Positions 1-8,267 of a stretch of DNA of 46,698 nt are shown here, piece after piece (within the stretch, counting starts at the first letter, position 1; every line of letters begins with the position of its first letter). Origin of the DNA: SAR202 cluster bacterium Casp-Chloro-G2 (lineage in GTDB: Bacteria; Chloroflexota; Dehalococcoidia; Lucifugimonadales; UBA3495). The position numbers were made by a program, and so were the translations under genes. The notes beneath the pieces are model-generated. The model ran no database searches and was not told the origin of the DNA. It saw only the letters and a list, made by a program, of their open reading frames with translations. Location: positions 1-46,698 of the forward strand of contig MUCI01000061.1 of the NCBI GenBank assembly GCA_002816575.1, given 5' to 3'.

Positions 1-1
1 G

Positions 2-418
2 GTCGGTTGGGCTGCCGTGACCGGCGGGCTGGACCTGCCAGCCCTTTATCTCTTCACGATCGTCTTCTTCTGGACTCCGCCCCATTTCTGGGCGCTGTCC
101 CTGATGATTCAGAATGACTACGCGGCCGCGGGCGTGCCCATGCTTCCGGTGGTGGTTGGCGAAGAGCGGACCGCACAGAACATCTTCGTCTACAGCCTGG
201 CGTTGGTGGCATTGACCCTGCTCTTCGGCGTGTCCGACGCGGTGGGCTTGGTCTACCTGTCCTCAGCAGCACTCTTGGGCGCCGTCTTCGTTGTCATGGC
301 CTGGAAGCTCAAACGGGAGCATACGGTGCGCAGGGCCAAGCCGTTGTATCTATATTCGCTGCTGTATCTGGCGCTGCTGTTTTCGGTGATGCTGGCCGAC
401 AGCGTGTACCGGTTCTAG
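2..418 (+). CDS. ctaB: Protoheme IX farnesyltransferase (heme O synthase), C-terminal part
   Basis: The frame is open from the left edge, so the gene starts outside the window and only about the last 138 residues are present. The UbiA-family motif FFWTPPHFWALSL followed by DYAAAGVPMLPVV is characteristic of CtaB/CyoE, and the rest is three or four hydrophobic helices ending in SVYRF. The family is an integral membrane prenyltransferase that adds a farnesyl group to heme b to make heme O, the precursor of heme A for the oxidase encoded just downstream. The separate promoter before coxB suggests it is not strictly co-transcribed with the oxidase genes. Identification is firm; completeness cannot be judged. 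Confidence 0.93.
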   Translation, partial: VGWAAVTGGLDLPALYLFTIVFFWTPPHFWALSLMIQNDYAAAGVPMLPVVVGEERTAQNIFVYSLALVALTLLFGVSDAVGLVYLSSAALLGAVFVVMAWKLKREHTVRRAKPLYLYSLLYLALLFSVMLADSVYRF

Positions 419-466
419 ACCCGGTCCCGGCCGCTTTGCAACGGGAATGACCCATGCCCAGATGCG

Positions 467-494
467 TTGACAGGCTAATCGGGGCTGTGATAAT
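467..494 (+). promoter_or_regulatory. Sigma-70-type promoter for the cytochrome oxidase operon
   Basis: A perfect -35 TTGACA (467-472) is followed after 16 bases by GATAAT (489-494), five of six matches to the -10 consensus, with an upstream TG giving an extended -10. It lies in the 168-base gap between ctaB and coxB, leaving a leader of roughly 85 bases. Confidence 0.6.
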
Positions 495-586
495 GTCCCC
501 CATGGTTAGTGAAAATTCGCACACACACGCTCAAGTGACCGTCGATTTAAGGGCAAAACGGCCCCTAAAAATGACCAGCCGACGGC

Positions 587-1819
587 GTGATAGTTGAGTC
601 CGCTAAAACTCTGGGGAGTCGTAAAATGGGGCTGTCGCCCTTCCGGCGGGCAGGATCCCTTTCCAAGCCAGCCGCTTCCAATTCAAGTGAGCCCACGGGA
701 CGCTCAAGTAGTCTGAAGAACCGCTCGGTTATCTTTGGCCTGCTGGCGGCCCTGTTCTTGTTCGCCATCGGCTGCACCAAAGACGGCATGTCGACTTGGG
801 ATGCCTACGGGCCGGTAGCCCAGAAACAGTTGGACCTGTTCAACGTCCTGTTGTGGGTTATGGTCGCGGTATTCTTCCTGGTCGAGGGCGCGCTCCTCTA
901 CGCCATCATCCGCTACCGCAAGCGCCCCGGTCAGCCAAAACCTCCCCAGATTCACGGCAATACCACGCTAGAAGTAACCCTGACGATCATCCCGACCATC
1001 CTGGTGCTGGGGTTGGGAATATGGTCGGTCTTCACCCTGTTTGACCTGCAAGACCCGGACCCCGATGGACCGACCCCGCTTCACGTGAACGTTACCGCCC
1101 ACCAATGGTGGTTCGAGTTCGAATATCCTGACGCAGGCAACGGCAAGAAGATAATCACGGCCAATGAATTGCGCATCCCGGTTGACCGGCCCATCACCCT
1201 GCAACTGGAAAGCGATGACGTCATACATAGCTTCTGGGTGCCCAAGTTGGCCGGCAAACTGGACATGGTGCCCACCCGTAAGAACAATATGTGGTTCCAG
1301 GCCGACTCCGATAAGATTGACGACGAATTGCCGGTGACGCTCTACGGCCAGTGCGCCGAGTTGTGCGGAATAGCCCACGCTCTGATGCGGTTCCGCGTCA
1401 CGGTGATGGAACAAGCAGGGTTCGATTCCTGGGCAGCCGCCTACGGGCCGCCACCGACCAATTCGGCCAAAGCCAAGGCTGGGCAGCAACTCTTTGCCGC
1501 CAACTGCACCTTGTGCCACACCATCGACGGCCCGGACGACCCGGCCCTATCGGCCAGCAGGCTCACCGGGTTCTTGACCGGTGGTGACATAACCCCGGTC
1601 CCGGCGCCCAATCTAACCGACCTACGGACCCGCTCGACCCTGGCCGCAGGCATAATCGACCTGTCGGAAACCAGCTTGCGGGACTGGCTGCGCAACCCCG
1701 AAGACATCAAAGCCGGAAACTACATGTCAGAGAGGGCGGTGCTGTACCAGAACGGCGCGGCCAGCCTAACCGACGAAGAGATAGATGCTCTGATCGGGTA
1801 TCTGTTAGACCTACCGTAG
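587..1819 (+). CDS. ctaC: Cytochrome c oxidase subunit II with C-terminal cytochrome c domain (caa3 type)
   Basis: This is the electron-entry subunit of the heme-copper oxidase. Residues 46-63 form a lipoprotein-like signal with a candidate lipobox ending at Cys63. Two transmembrane helices follow (about 83-109 and 128-152), then the cupredoxin domain with HQWWFEFEYP (172-181). CuA ligands are visible: His214, Cys256, Glu258, Cys260, His264 and Met267. A class I cytochrome c domain follows with CTLCH at 307-311 and a likely Met ligand at 380, so the protein is a subunit II-cytochrome c fusion as in caa3 oxidases. The start is GTG 587; an in-frame ATG at 626 is an alternative, since the first 45 residues are polar and not typical. 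First gene of the four-gene oxidase operon. Confidence 0.95.
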   Translation: MIVESAKTLGSRKMGLSPFRRAGSLSKPAASNSSEPTGRSSSLKNRSVIFGLLAALFLFAIGCTKDGMSTWDAYGPVAQKQLDLFNVLLWVMVAVFFLVEGALLYAIIRYRKRPGQPKPPQIHGNTTLEVTLTIIPTILVLGLGIWSVFTLFDLQDPDPDGPTPLHVNVTAHQWWFEFEYPDAGNGKKIITANELRIPVDRPITLQLESDDVIHSFWVPKLAGKLDMVPTRKNNMWFQADSDKIDDELPVTLYGQCAELCGIAHALMRFRVTVMEQAGFDSWAAAYGPPPTNSAKAKAGQQLFAANCTLCHTIDGPDDPALSASRLTGFLTGGDITPVPAPNLTDLRTRSTLAAGIIDLSETSLRDWLRNPEDIKAGNYMSERAVLYQNGAASLTDEEIDALIGYLLDLP

Positions 1820-1891
1820 AACCCACCAATAGGAGCGAATGCCGCGGCGTTTCCATTGATTAACCAGTGGATCAAGCCCGGATAGCAAGCG

Positions 1892-3730
1892 ATGGCATCT
1901 ATAACCGGCGTTATACCGCGACCAACAAGTTACGCAGGCGTATGGGGCTGGATGACAACAGTCGACCATAAGCGCATTGCCATACTCTACGGCGTAACCG
2001 CTTTCATCTTCCTTTTGATTGGCGGCTTGGAAGCCGGTGTTATCCGCATGCAGTTGGCCTCCGCGGATAACGATCTGATCGGCGCCGGCCGATTCAACGA
2101 GATGTTTACCATGCACGCCACCACCATGGTGTTCATGGTCATCATGCCTCTGGGAGTCAGCTTCTTTAACTTTGTCATACCCTTGGCGATCGGTGCCAGG
2201 GACGTGGCATTCCCCAGACTCAATGCCCTCAGCTTCTGGATCTTCCTCTTCGGCGCGGTGCTCATGCACATGAGCTTCGTGGTGAACCAGGTCCCGGATG
2301 CCGGTTGGTTCTCTTACGCCAACCTCACCGAAAAGCCCTTTAGCCCAAACAGGGGTTTGGACTTTTGGTCAATCAGCCTCCTGGTGATGGGTGTTGCGTC
2401 AGTCGCCGGAGCCCTGAACTTCATAGTTACGATCATCAACATGCGCGCGCCCGGCATGACCTTCATGCGTATGCCGGTGTTCGTTTGGATGACCCTGATC
2501 ACGTCCATACTATTGGTTCTGGCGTTCCCCGTTATCACCGTTGGTCTGATTGAGTTGACTCTGGACCGTAACTTCGGGACGCACTTCTTCATCCCAGCCG
2601 AAGGCGGCGATCCAATCCTGTGGCAGCACTTGTTCTGGATCTTTGGCCACCCTGAAGTCTATATCTTGATCCTGCCTCCAATGGGAATCGTGTCGGAGAT
2701 CCTGCCGACCTTCTCCCGAAAGCCATTGTTCGGTTACCCGTTCGTTGTTTTCTCGGGGATAGTCATCGGCATCATGGGTTGGGCGGTATGGAGCCACCAT
2801 ATGTTCACCGTGGGCCTTGGCCCGGTGGCGAACTCGGTGTTCACAATCACCACCATGCTGATCGCGGTGCCAACCGGCGTTAAGATCTTTAACTGGATCG
2901 GAACGCTGTGGAAGGGCGCCATCGAGTTCACGACTCCGATGTTGTTCGCCCTGGGTTTCGTGGCGCTGTTCATTATCGGCGGCCTGAGCGGTGTGTCCCA
3001 CGCCGTATCGCCATCCGACTTCCAGCAGCAGGACACTTATTACATCGTCGCCCACATCCACTACGTGCTGTTCGGCGGCTCCATGTTCGGGATATTCGCG
3101 GGGGCTTATTACTGGTTCCCCAAGATCACCGGCAGAATGATGGACGAGACGATTGGAAAGATAAACTTCTGGTTGATCTTCATCGGAATGAACCTGACGT
3201 TCTTCCCGATGCACTTCCTAGGCCTGAACGGCATGCCCCGCCGGATCTACACCTACTCGGCAGAGCTGGGCTGGGAGAACCTCAACCGGATCGCCAGCTT
3301 CGGTTACATCGTTCTGTTCGTGGGCATCCTGGTCTTCATTTACAACATCTTGAAGGCCCGCAATTCACGGCGCGTTAGCCACGACCCTTGGGACGCCCCC
3401 GGCTTGGAGTGGAGCATCGCTTCACCGCCTCCCGCGTACAACTTCGCGGAGATTCCCCAGATCCAGGGCCGGGATCACTATTGGATCGTCAAAGAGAAGG
3501 CCGAAGCAGCCGGAACCCCTATCACGGAGCCGGAAGCGCTGGTCGACCCGAGTTCGATTCACATGCCCAGTCCGTCATACTGGCCAATATTCACCGCTGT
3601 AGGCGTAACTCTCATCGGTGGCGGCCTGCTTTCCCACTACGCACTCAGCTTTGTGGGCGGAGTCATCGCCATGATGGGTGTCATCGGTTGGTCCAATGAA
3701 CCTGCGGCCGCACCCAGCGACCACCACTAG
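1892..3730 (+). CDS. ctaD: Cytochrome c oxidase subunit I
   Basis: Catalytic subunit of the aa3/caa3-type oxidase, reducing O2 to water and pumping protons across the cytoplasmic membrane. Visible ligands are His75 (low-spin heme), HPEVY at 253-257 (CuB His plus the cross-linked Tyr and the proton-path Glu255), His302-His303 (CuB), and HIH at 388-390 (hemes a3 and a). Lys331 in TGVKIFNW fits the K channel. The HPEVY glutamate places it with type A1 enzymes. At 612 residues it is longer than the minimal subunit I; the extra C-terminus (about 560-605) adds two hydrophobic segments. Starts at ATG 1892, 72 bases after ctaC. Confidence 0.97.
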   Translation: MASITGVIPRPTSYAGVWGWMTTVDHKRIAILYGVTAFIFLLIGGLEAGVIRMQLASADNDLIGAGRFNEMFTMHATTMVFMVIMPLGVSFFNFVIPLAIGARDVAFPRLNALSFWIFLFGAVLMHMSFVVNQVPDAGWFSYANLTEKPFSPNRGLDFWSISLLVMGVASVAGALNFIVTIINMRAPGMTFMRMPVFVWMTLITSILLVLAFPVITVGLIELTLDRNFGTHFFIPAEGGDPILWQHLFWIFGHPEVYILILPPMGIVSEILPTFSRKPLFGYPFVVFSGIVIGIMGWAVWSHHMFTVGLGPVANSVFTITTMLIAVPTGVKIFNWIGTLWKGAIEFTTPMLFALGFVALFIIGGLSGVSHAVSPSDFQQQDTYYIVAHIHYVLFGGSMFGIFAGAYYWFPKITGRMMDETIGKINFWLIFIGMNLTFFPMHFLGLNGMPRRIYTYSAELGWENLNRIASFGYIVLFVGILVFIYNILKARNSRRVSHDPWDAPGLEWSIASPPPAYNFAEIPQIQGRDHYWIVKEKAEAAGTPITEPEALVDPSSIHMPSPSYWPIFTAVGVTLIGGGLLSHYALSFVGGVIAMMGVIGWSNEPAAAPSDHH

Positions 3731-3742
3731 GAGACTGAAACC

Positions 3743-4363
3743 GTGGCCCACGCTGTAGAACAAGAATATACGACAACCGGTCTGAACCACCGGAAACTCC
3801 TCATGTGGGTGTTTCTGGGGTCAGACTGTCTCTTCTTCGCATCCCTGATCGCCACCTACATGGTCTACCGTGGTCAGAGTCTGGTCGGCCCCTACCCGAA
3901 CGACATCATAGATGTCCCGGTGACGACCATCAGCACCTTTGTGCTGCTGATGAGCAGCTTCGCCATGGTCCAGGCGCTGGCGGCGACCAACGCCGACAAC
4001 CGCAAAGCAACGATCAACTGGCTACTGGCGACGGCTTTACTTGGTTCCATCTTCATCGGTTTTCAGATCGTCGAATTCAACACCTTCAAGAATGAAGGCC
4101 TAACCCTGGGAGGCAACCTGTTCGGCGCCTCCTTCTTCACGCTAACCGGGTTCCACGGCGCTCACGTTACGCTGGGAATCATCTGGCTGTTGGCCCTGGC
4201 CATACTCGGGATGAAAGGCCGGATCAACTCCAAAACCGCGTTGGATGTCGAACTCTGCGGCTTGTATTGGCACTTTGTCGACATCGTCTGGATAGTCATC
4301 TTCACGCTGCTATATCTGATCGCCGGATTCGATGTTGGCCCTGTCGCCATTCCGGGCGGTTAG
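3743..4363 (+). CDS. ctaE: Cytochrome c oxidase subunit III
   Basis: A 206-residue membrane protein with five predicted helices and subunit III signatures (HRKLLMWVFLGSDCLFF, GFHGAHVTLGIIW, and YWHFVDIVWIVIFTLLYL at the C-terminus). The short five-helix form is common in bacterial caa3-type enzymes. Subunit III stabilises the proton-pumping core and O2 entry. It starts at GTG 3743, twelve bases after the ctaD stop, so the genes are tightly coupled. Confidence 0.96.
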   Translation: MAHAVEQEYTTTGLNHRKLLMWVFLGSDCLFFASLIATYMVYRGQSLVGPYPNDIIDVPVTTISTFVLLMSSFAMVQALAATNADNRKATINWLLATALLGSIFIGFQIVEFNTFKNEGLTLGGNLFGASFFTLTGFHGAHVTLGIIWLLALAILGMKGRINSKTALDVELCGLYWHFVDIVWIVIFTLLYLIAGFDVGPVAIPGG

Positions 4364-4408
4364 CAGAAAAATCCCTGGCCAACTCCCCAGGAGTCTCTTA
4401 GGACCGAT

Positions 4409-5206
4409 ATGGCCCACGAAACAGAACATACATCACATCACCCATCGTTCAACCAATATGTGCTGATTGCGATAGTCCTCTTCGCGATCACCATAGTCGA
4501 ATTCGTCCTCATCTGGGACACCGCTCGCATCGTCGATCACTTGGGACCCTCCAAGATCCCCCTGTTGGTCGCGCTCTCTGCGGTCAAGTTCGCCATCGTA
4601 ATCATGTACTACATGCACCTGAAATTCGACAACCGGCTTCTGGGCGCGGTGTTCATAGCGGGCTTGGCGCTGGCATTCTTGGTGGGCATGGCGTTGATCG
4701 CCCTCTTCGTCGGCTTCGAAGGTAACCCGCGAGACTACGCTGAAGCCCGCGCTCTTCCCTACGCCGAGCATGCCGAAGAAACAGTTGGTGGCGAGTCCAC
4801 CGAAACGAACCATGAAACCGATACTCCTCCGGTAGCCGCCGGCCCGGTCGCCATTGCCGTGAGCGCAGCCGGCGAAACCCTGGCTTTCGACATTTCGAGC
4901 ATCTCTGCGGACTCTGGCTCAGAAGTGACCCTCACGCTCGATAACCCGTCCGCGAATAACGCGCATAACCTGGTGATAGTGACAGCGGGCACCAAGGACG
5001 CCGTGGCTGCAGATGGCACGGCAGCCGGTCCCGCAAACGATTGGGTGTCACCTGGGGATTCCAGGGTGATCGCCCACACGGCATTGGCCGGTCCTGGAGC
5101 TTCGGCTAACGTCACTTTTGAGGCGCCGAGTCCGGGCACCTACCAATTCGTGTGCACCTTCCCGGGCCACAACTTCACCATGTTCGGTGACTTCATAGTG
5201 AAATAG
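4409..5206 (+). CDS. ctaF: Cytochrome c oxidase subunit IV fused to a cupredoxin domain
   Basis: Residues 1-105 are a bacterial subunit IV (COX4_pro-like) with three hydrophobic segments and the motif KFAIVIMYYMHLKFD (60-74). A Glu/Thr/Pro-rich linker (about 106-145) leads to a C-terminal beta-domain (about 146-265) with the ligand set of a type-1 (blue) copper protein: His186 in NNAHNLV, Cys249 in QFVCTFPGH, His254 and Met258. The His...Cys-x4-His-x3-Met spacing matches plastocyanin/azurin-like proteins. The domain would face outside the membrane, where it could pass electrons to CuA or act as a copper relay; this role is inferred. Last gene of the operon, followed by a strong terminator. 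Confidence 0.9.
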   Translation: MAHETEHTSHHPSFNQYVLIAIVLFAITIVEFVLIWDTARIVDHLGPSKIPLLVALSAVKFAIVIMYYMHLKFDNRLLGAVFIAGLALAFLVGMALIALFVGFEGNPRDYAEARALPYAEHAEETVGGESTETNHETDTPPVAAGPVAIAVSAAGETLAFDISSISADSGSEVTLTLDNPSANNAHNLVIVTAGTKDAVAADGTAAGPANDWVSPGDSRVIAHTALAGPGASANVTFEAPSPGTYQFVCTFPGHNFTMFGDFIVK

Positions 5207-5228
5207 GCGTAAATCTAAATCGTAAGCA

Positions 5229-5266
5229 AAAAGCCTCGTCCTTCTTCCGAAGGACGAGGCTTTTTT
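5229..5266 (+). terminator. Rho-independent terminator of the oxidase operon
   Basis: A perfect 16-bp stem (5229-5244 with 5249-5264), loop TTCC, running into six T residues at 5261-5266. It lies 22 bases after the subunit IV stop. The 5' arm begins in an A-run, so it could also stop transcription from the other strand. Confidence 0.93.
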
Positions 5267-5290
5267 ATATCAATCGTCCCAGAGTTTCAT

Positions 5291-5556
5291 CATGGGCAGC
5301 ACGCTGCCGGGCAGATGCCGTCATTGCGACTTTCGCCGAAATGACGGTCGTGCCAAGCAACCACTCTCACTACCCGTCATTCTGATTCTTCCGCAGAAGG
5401 AGAAGAATCTCTTTGCTTGACTTCTATTTGCTTGACTTCAAGGTTGCGATCGTTCCGCGGGACCGGCAGTTGGTCTCCCAACAGCAACGAGATTCCTCTC
5501 TTCGCTCGGAACGACAAGGCGGCGGCATCCACCTAGGAAACTCCGGGGTTACTCAT
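5291..5556 (+). repeat. Dispersed intergenic repeat, copy A
   Basis: About 266 bases that match, in reverse complement, the segment 41511-41778. Shared blocks include the GGGCAGCACGCT end, ATGCCGTCATT..GACTTTCGCC, GAAGGAGAAGAATCTCTTTGC, ATCGTTCCGCGGGACCGGCA and the AAACTCCGGG end. The similarity is high but gapped. Internal inverted repeats (GTCATT/AATGAC and GATTCTTC/GAAGAATC) suggest a folded RNA or DNA. Copy A has a private 15-base tandem duplication (5412-5426, 5427-5441). The rest of the 5267-5673 gap shows no credible gene. Confidence 0.85.
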
Positions 5557-5673
5557 GCTTTTTATTTTGGTGCTCGGCGAGAGCCAGCGAAGTCCCCTCA
5601 ACCCTCTTAACGAAACACGGGGTTATCGGCCTTGTCTGGCACAATCAAAGGCCGGAGGTATTTGGCTCCAGGC

Positions 5674-6621
5674 TTAGCCGAGAGCCGTGTAGGCTTGTGT
5701 GAAACCTTCTTGAACCGGGGCGATTATCCGCTCGCCCATGCGCCTCGCCGCCATGTTCAGGCCCTGTTGGGCGAATGTCAGGTCGCGGGAGATGATCTCC
5801 GACTTGGATGTGGCGGCCAGCTTTTCGGCGTATTCGGCGAGAAACCGGTCCACGTGGGCCTGGTCCTCGGCCATGCCCCGGAATACCCGGTACATGGGCA
5901 GCGTGCGAACGAAGTTGTGCACCTCCTCCAGGTCCAGGTCTGGGTGGCGGTCCAGCATCATTGAGATGCCAAAGTCGATCAACCGGCAGGAGCCGTTTTC
6001 CTCGACCAACAGATGAGAGCGGCCCCGGGGGTCGGAAAACGTCACATCGTTGTAGTAGATGTCGGCTTGGTGCAGGCGGCGCAGCATGGTCCCAACCGTT
6101 GACCCGACCCCAGCCAGAAAGTCATCGGTGAGCAGTTCCTGGGGCAGTTCGGTGAAGAATGTTCCGGGAGAAAATTCCTCGGTCAGGTAGCCCGGCAGCG
6201 ATTCCAACTGGCCCGGGCCCACCGTCAGCTCGCCGGCAGTGCGGGCTATCTGTCCCTCTCGGGAGCTTTGCAGGGGCTTTATGACTATGGCCAGGTCATC
6301 GTACCGAAGGATGCCCACCATGCCCCTGGCGCGGCCGGAGAATTCCAGCTGGGGCAGGCTCTGGCCGGCCAGCAGCCGCTGGTATACCTGAGGGAAGAAC
6401 GCGTAGCGCGAGATCGCCTTCACGGCGGGATCGGCGGAGAGCCGCAGGAACAGCGGCATCGCCAGGTCCGACAGCTTCCAGAACGGCGGCATGTGGCTGG
6501 GCACGGGCATCCCTGGGGCCGGGCGCATCGCTTCTATGACCTCTTCGGGCGGCTTGGGCGGCGCCGGGGCGATGGCGCGCCGGATCAACGCCAGTTCATC
6601 GGGTGTGTAGTCGCCGATCAT
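5674..6621 (-). CDS. Kinase-fold protein (Kdo/RIO/Bud32-like), substrate unknown
   Basis: A 315-residue soluble protein with a degenerate protein-kinase fold. Visible elements are a candidate ATP-binding lysine in AIVIKP (Lys115), a catalytic-loop-like segment YYNDVTFSDPRGRSHLLV (189-206, Asp192 as candidate base), and a metal-binding DFG in LIDFGIS (Asp216). The Pro-rich N-terminus (about 16-46) is not part of a kinase fold. Such compact atypical kinases include lipopolysaccharide Kdo kinases and RIO/Bud32 proteins; which substrate this one acts on cannot be told. Its ATG shares one base with the stop of the DUF952 gene upstream (TGATG), so the two are translationally coupled. Confidence 0.65.
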   Translation of the reverse strand: MIGDYTPDELALIRRAIAPAPPKPPEEVIEAMRPAPGMPVPSHMPPFWKLSDLAMPLFLRLSADPAVKAISRYAFFPQVYQRLLAGQSLPQLEFSGRARGMVGILRYDDLAIVIKPLQSSREGQIARTAGELTVGPGQLESLPGYLTEEFSPGTFFTELPQELLTDDFLAGVGSTVGTMLRRLHQADIYYNDVTFSDPRGRSHLLVEENGSCRLIDFGISMMLDRHPDLDLEEVHNFVRTLPMYRVFRGMAEDQAHVDRFLAEYAEKLAATSKSEIISRDLTFAQQGLNMAARRMGERIIAPVQEGFTQAYTALG

Positions 6622-6956
6622 CAGTCTTCCAGATAATGCGCGCCGTCGGAGTCCACATTCAATGCCCTTTCGCGGACCACGGCTTCGGCGTTCAATTTTC
6701 CATAGATATGGGGATAGATCTCGCCCGACCGGCTTGGCTCGTGTTTAAGAGGAGAGGTTAGTTTGTCCAGGTCCACGTCCAGCACCATCAGCGCCGTCTC
6801 ACCGGGATACAAACGAGCCGCAACCTTGAGCAACTGGGGAATGTCTTTGGAACAGTGGATGAAGCCCTCTTCCGCCAGACTGGGCGCGGCGTATTCTCCG
6901 GTGGGGCGGGCGCTTTCCCAGGCTTCTTTGTAGGTTAAGTGAAAGATCAAAGCCAT
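6621..6956 (-). CDS. DUF952 family protein
   Basis: A 111-residue protein with the DUF952 pattern: an N-terminal IFHLT, then EGFIHCS (residues about 30-36), a central LMVLDVDLDKL strand and EIYPHIYGKLN near the end. The family is small, cytosolic and of unknown biochemical function. It starts at ATG 6956 behind a GGAGA ribosome-binding site and is the first gene of a two-gene unit with the kinase-fold protein. Confidence 0.85.
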   Translation of the reverse strand: MALIFHLTYKEAWESARPTGEYAAPSLAEEGFIHCSKDIPQLLKVAARLYPGETALMVLDVDLDKLTSPLKHEPSRSGEIYPHIYGKLNAEAVVRERALNVDSDGAHYLED

Positions 6957-7083
6957 ATGTCGTCTCCGTGGTTGGGCGGCTCTTGAGTTGGGTGGTGTGT
7001 TGCCGAAGGCCGCCGGCGCAAATTGTACCGCAGCGCGGCGGGTGTTAGGATGATACCCGCAACAGACGGGGAGGGTTTTCAGT

Positions 7084-7764
7084 ATGCGCGCCGAGATTAA
7101 CGAAGGACCGGGACTTCAGTACGTCACAGTCGTTCCCGACGAATATACCCCCGAATCATCTTACCCCTTGGTGGTGATGCTGCACGGTTTCGGGGCCAAC
7201 ATGCAAGACCTGGCCGGGCTGGCCCCGGCGATCAACGCCACCGGCTATGTTTACGCCTGCCCCAACGCGCCCATCCCCTTCAACCTCGGCGGCGGCCACG
7301 CCGGATTCGGCTGGATGACTCCCCGGGGACAGGGCACGCCCGAGGAAACAGCCAATTCGGAGGCGTTGCTGGGTGATTTCTTCGACTTAGTTTTTGAGCG
7401 GTTCAACGTGACACCAGGCAACGCGCTCCTGCTGGGCTTCTCCCAAGGCGGGGGGATGACCTACCGCACCGGCCTGGGGAGGGCCGACAGATTCGCGGGA
7501 CTGGTCGCTCTAAGCGCTACCCTTCCAGACCAAGACGAGCTGGCCGCCCGCCTGCCCAGCAAACGAAATCAACCCATCTTCATCGCCCACGGCACACACG
7601 ACCAGATGGTATCCGACGACTCCGCGCACTCGGCCAAGTCATTCTTGGAAAGCAACGGTTACAGCCCCGAATTCCACATCTACAGCATGGGCCACGAGAT
7701 CAGCGGAGAGGTCCTGAGCGACCTGGTCCCATGGATAAAAAGGGTGCTCCCGCCCCACGCGTGA
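7084..7764 (+). CDS. Phospholipase/carboxylesterase, alpha/beta hydrolase
   Basis: A 226-residue cytosolic serine hydrolase of the carboxylesterase/phospholipase-thioesterase (YpfH-like) family. The oxyanion-hole segment is VMLHGFGAN (31-39), the nucleophile elbow GFSQGG puts Ser120 at the active site, and Asp173 (HGTHDQMV) and His204 (SMGHEIS) complete the triad. Substrates are likely short acyl esters, but the sequence does not fix them. There is no signal peptide. Starts at ATG 7084; transcribed divergently from the DUF952 gene. Confidence 0.9.
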   Translation: MRAEINEGPGLQYVTVVPDEYTPESSYPLVVMLHGFGANMQDLAGLAPAINATGYVYACPNAPIPFNLGGGHAGFGWMTPRGQGTPEETANSEALLGDFFDLVFERFNVTPGNALLLGFSQGGGMTYRTGLGRADRFAGLVALSATLPDQDELAARLPSKRNQPIFIAHGTHDQMVSDDSAHSAKSFLESNGYSPEFHIYSMGHEISGEVLSDLVPWIKRVLPPHA

Positions 7765-7779
7765 GCATTTAGCCTTTGC

Positions 7780-8199
7780 CTAATCGTTGTCGTCCCGCCA
7801 GGCCATGACCCGGTCAACGGTGATCTCCAACAGGACCATGCGTTCCTCTCCCAGAAGTTCTTTGGCGAATTCGGCGCCGCGATCCGGGCCGTCATAGAGC
7901 ACGCACATCCGCTCGATAACCTGGGCCATGTTCTCTGAGGATATGTCCGCCCGGCCCTCCAACACCACGTAGGACAATGGGCGTTCCGGAGTGGCGATGG
8001 ACAGGGACACCGCCGGGTTCCCCCGGATATTACGGACCTTTACCGCGCCGGCGTCAGCCATAACCAACGCCCGCCCCCGGTCCCAGAGGAACCACACCGG
8101 GGCGACATGGGGCGTACCCTCCGGGCGCAGGGTAACGAAATGGGCGATCCTTGGCTGTCCCAAGAACGACTCGATATCTGACTGGGTGAGTCTAGCCAT
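7780..8199 (-). CDS. PPOX-class (pyridoxamine oxidase-like) flavin/F420-binding protein
   Basis: A 139-residue split-barrel protein. The pattern IAHFVTLRPEGTPHVAPVWFLWDRG, then KVRNIRGNPAVSLSI, and ending LLEITVDRVMAWR is that of PPOX-class F420- or flavin-dependent enzymes. The frame is open further upstream (to 8262), but ATG 8199 is preceded by a good GGAGAG site and begins exactly at the domain, so it is chosen. Cofactor and substrate cannot be read from sequence. Convergent with the esterase gene, 15 bases apart. Confidence 0.85.
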   Translation of the reverse strand: MARLTQSDIESFLGQPRIAHFVTLRPEGTPHVAPVWFLWDRGRALVMADAGAVKVRNIRGNPAVSLSIATPERPLSYVVLEGRADISSENMAQVIERMCVLYDGPDRGAEFAKELLGEERMVLLEITVDRVMAWRDDND

Positions 8200-8267
8200 G
8201 GCTTCTCTCCGTAAATCCTCAGGCGTAAGATTGCCCCATATTATCAAATGCGGAGGTCCCATTTACG

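Noticed and set aside
5413-5964. Plus-strand open frames between the oxidase terminator and the kinase-fold gene
   Set aside because: They lie in the dispersed repeat or opposite the kinase-fold gene, have no ribosome-binding site, and encode low-complexity sequence.
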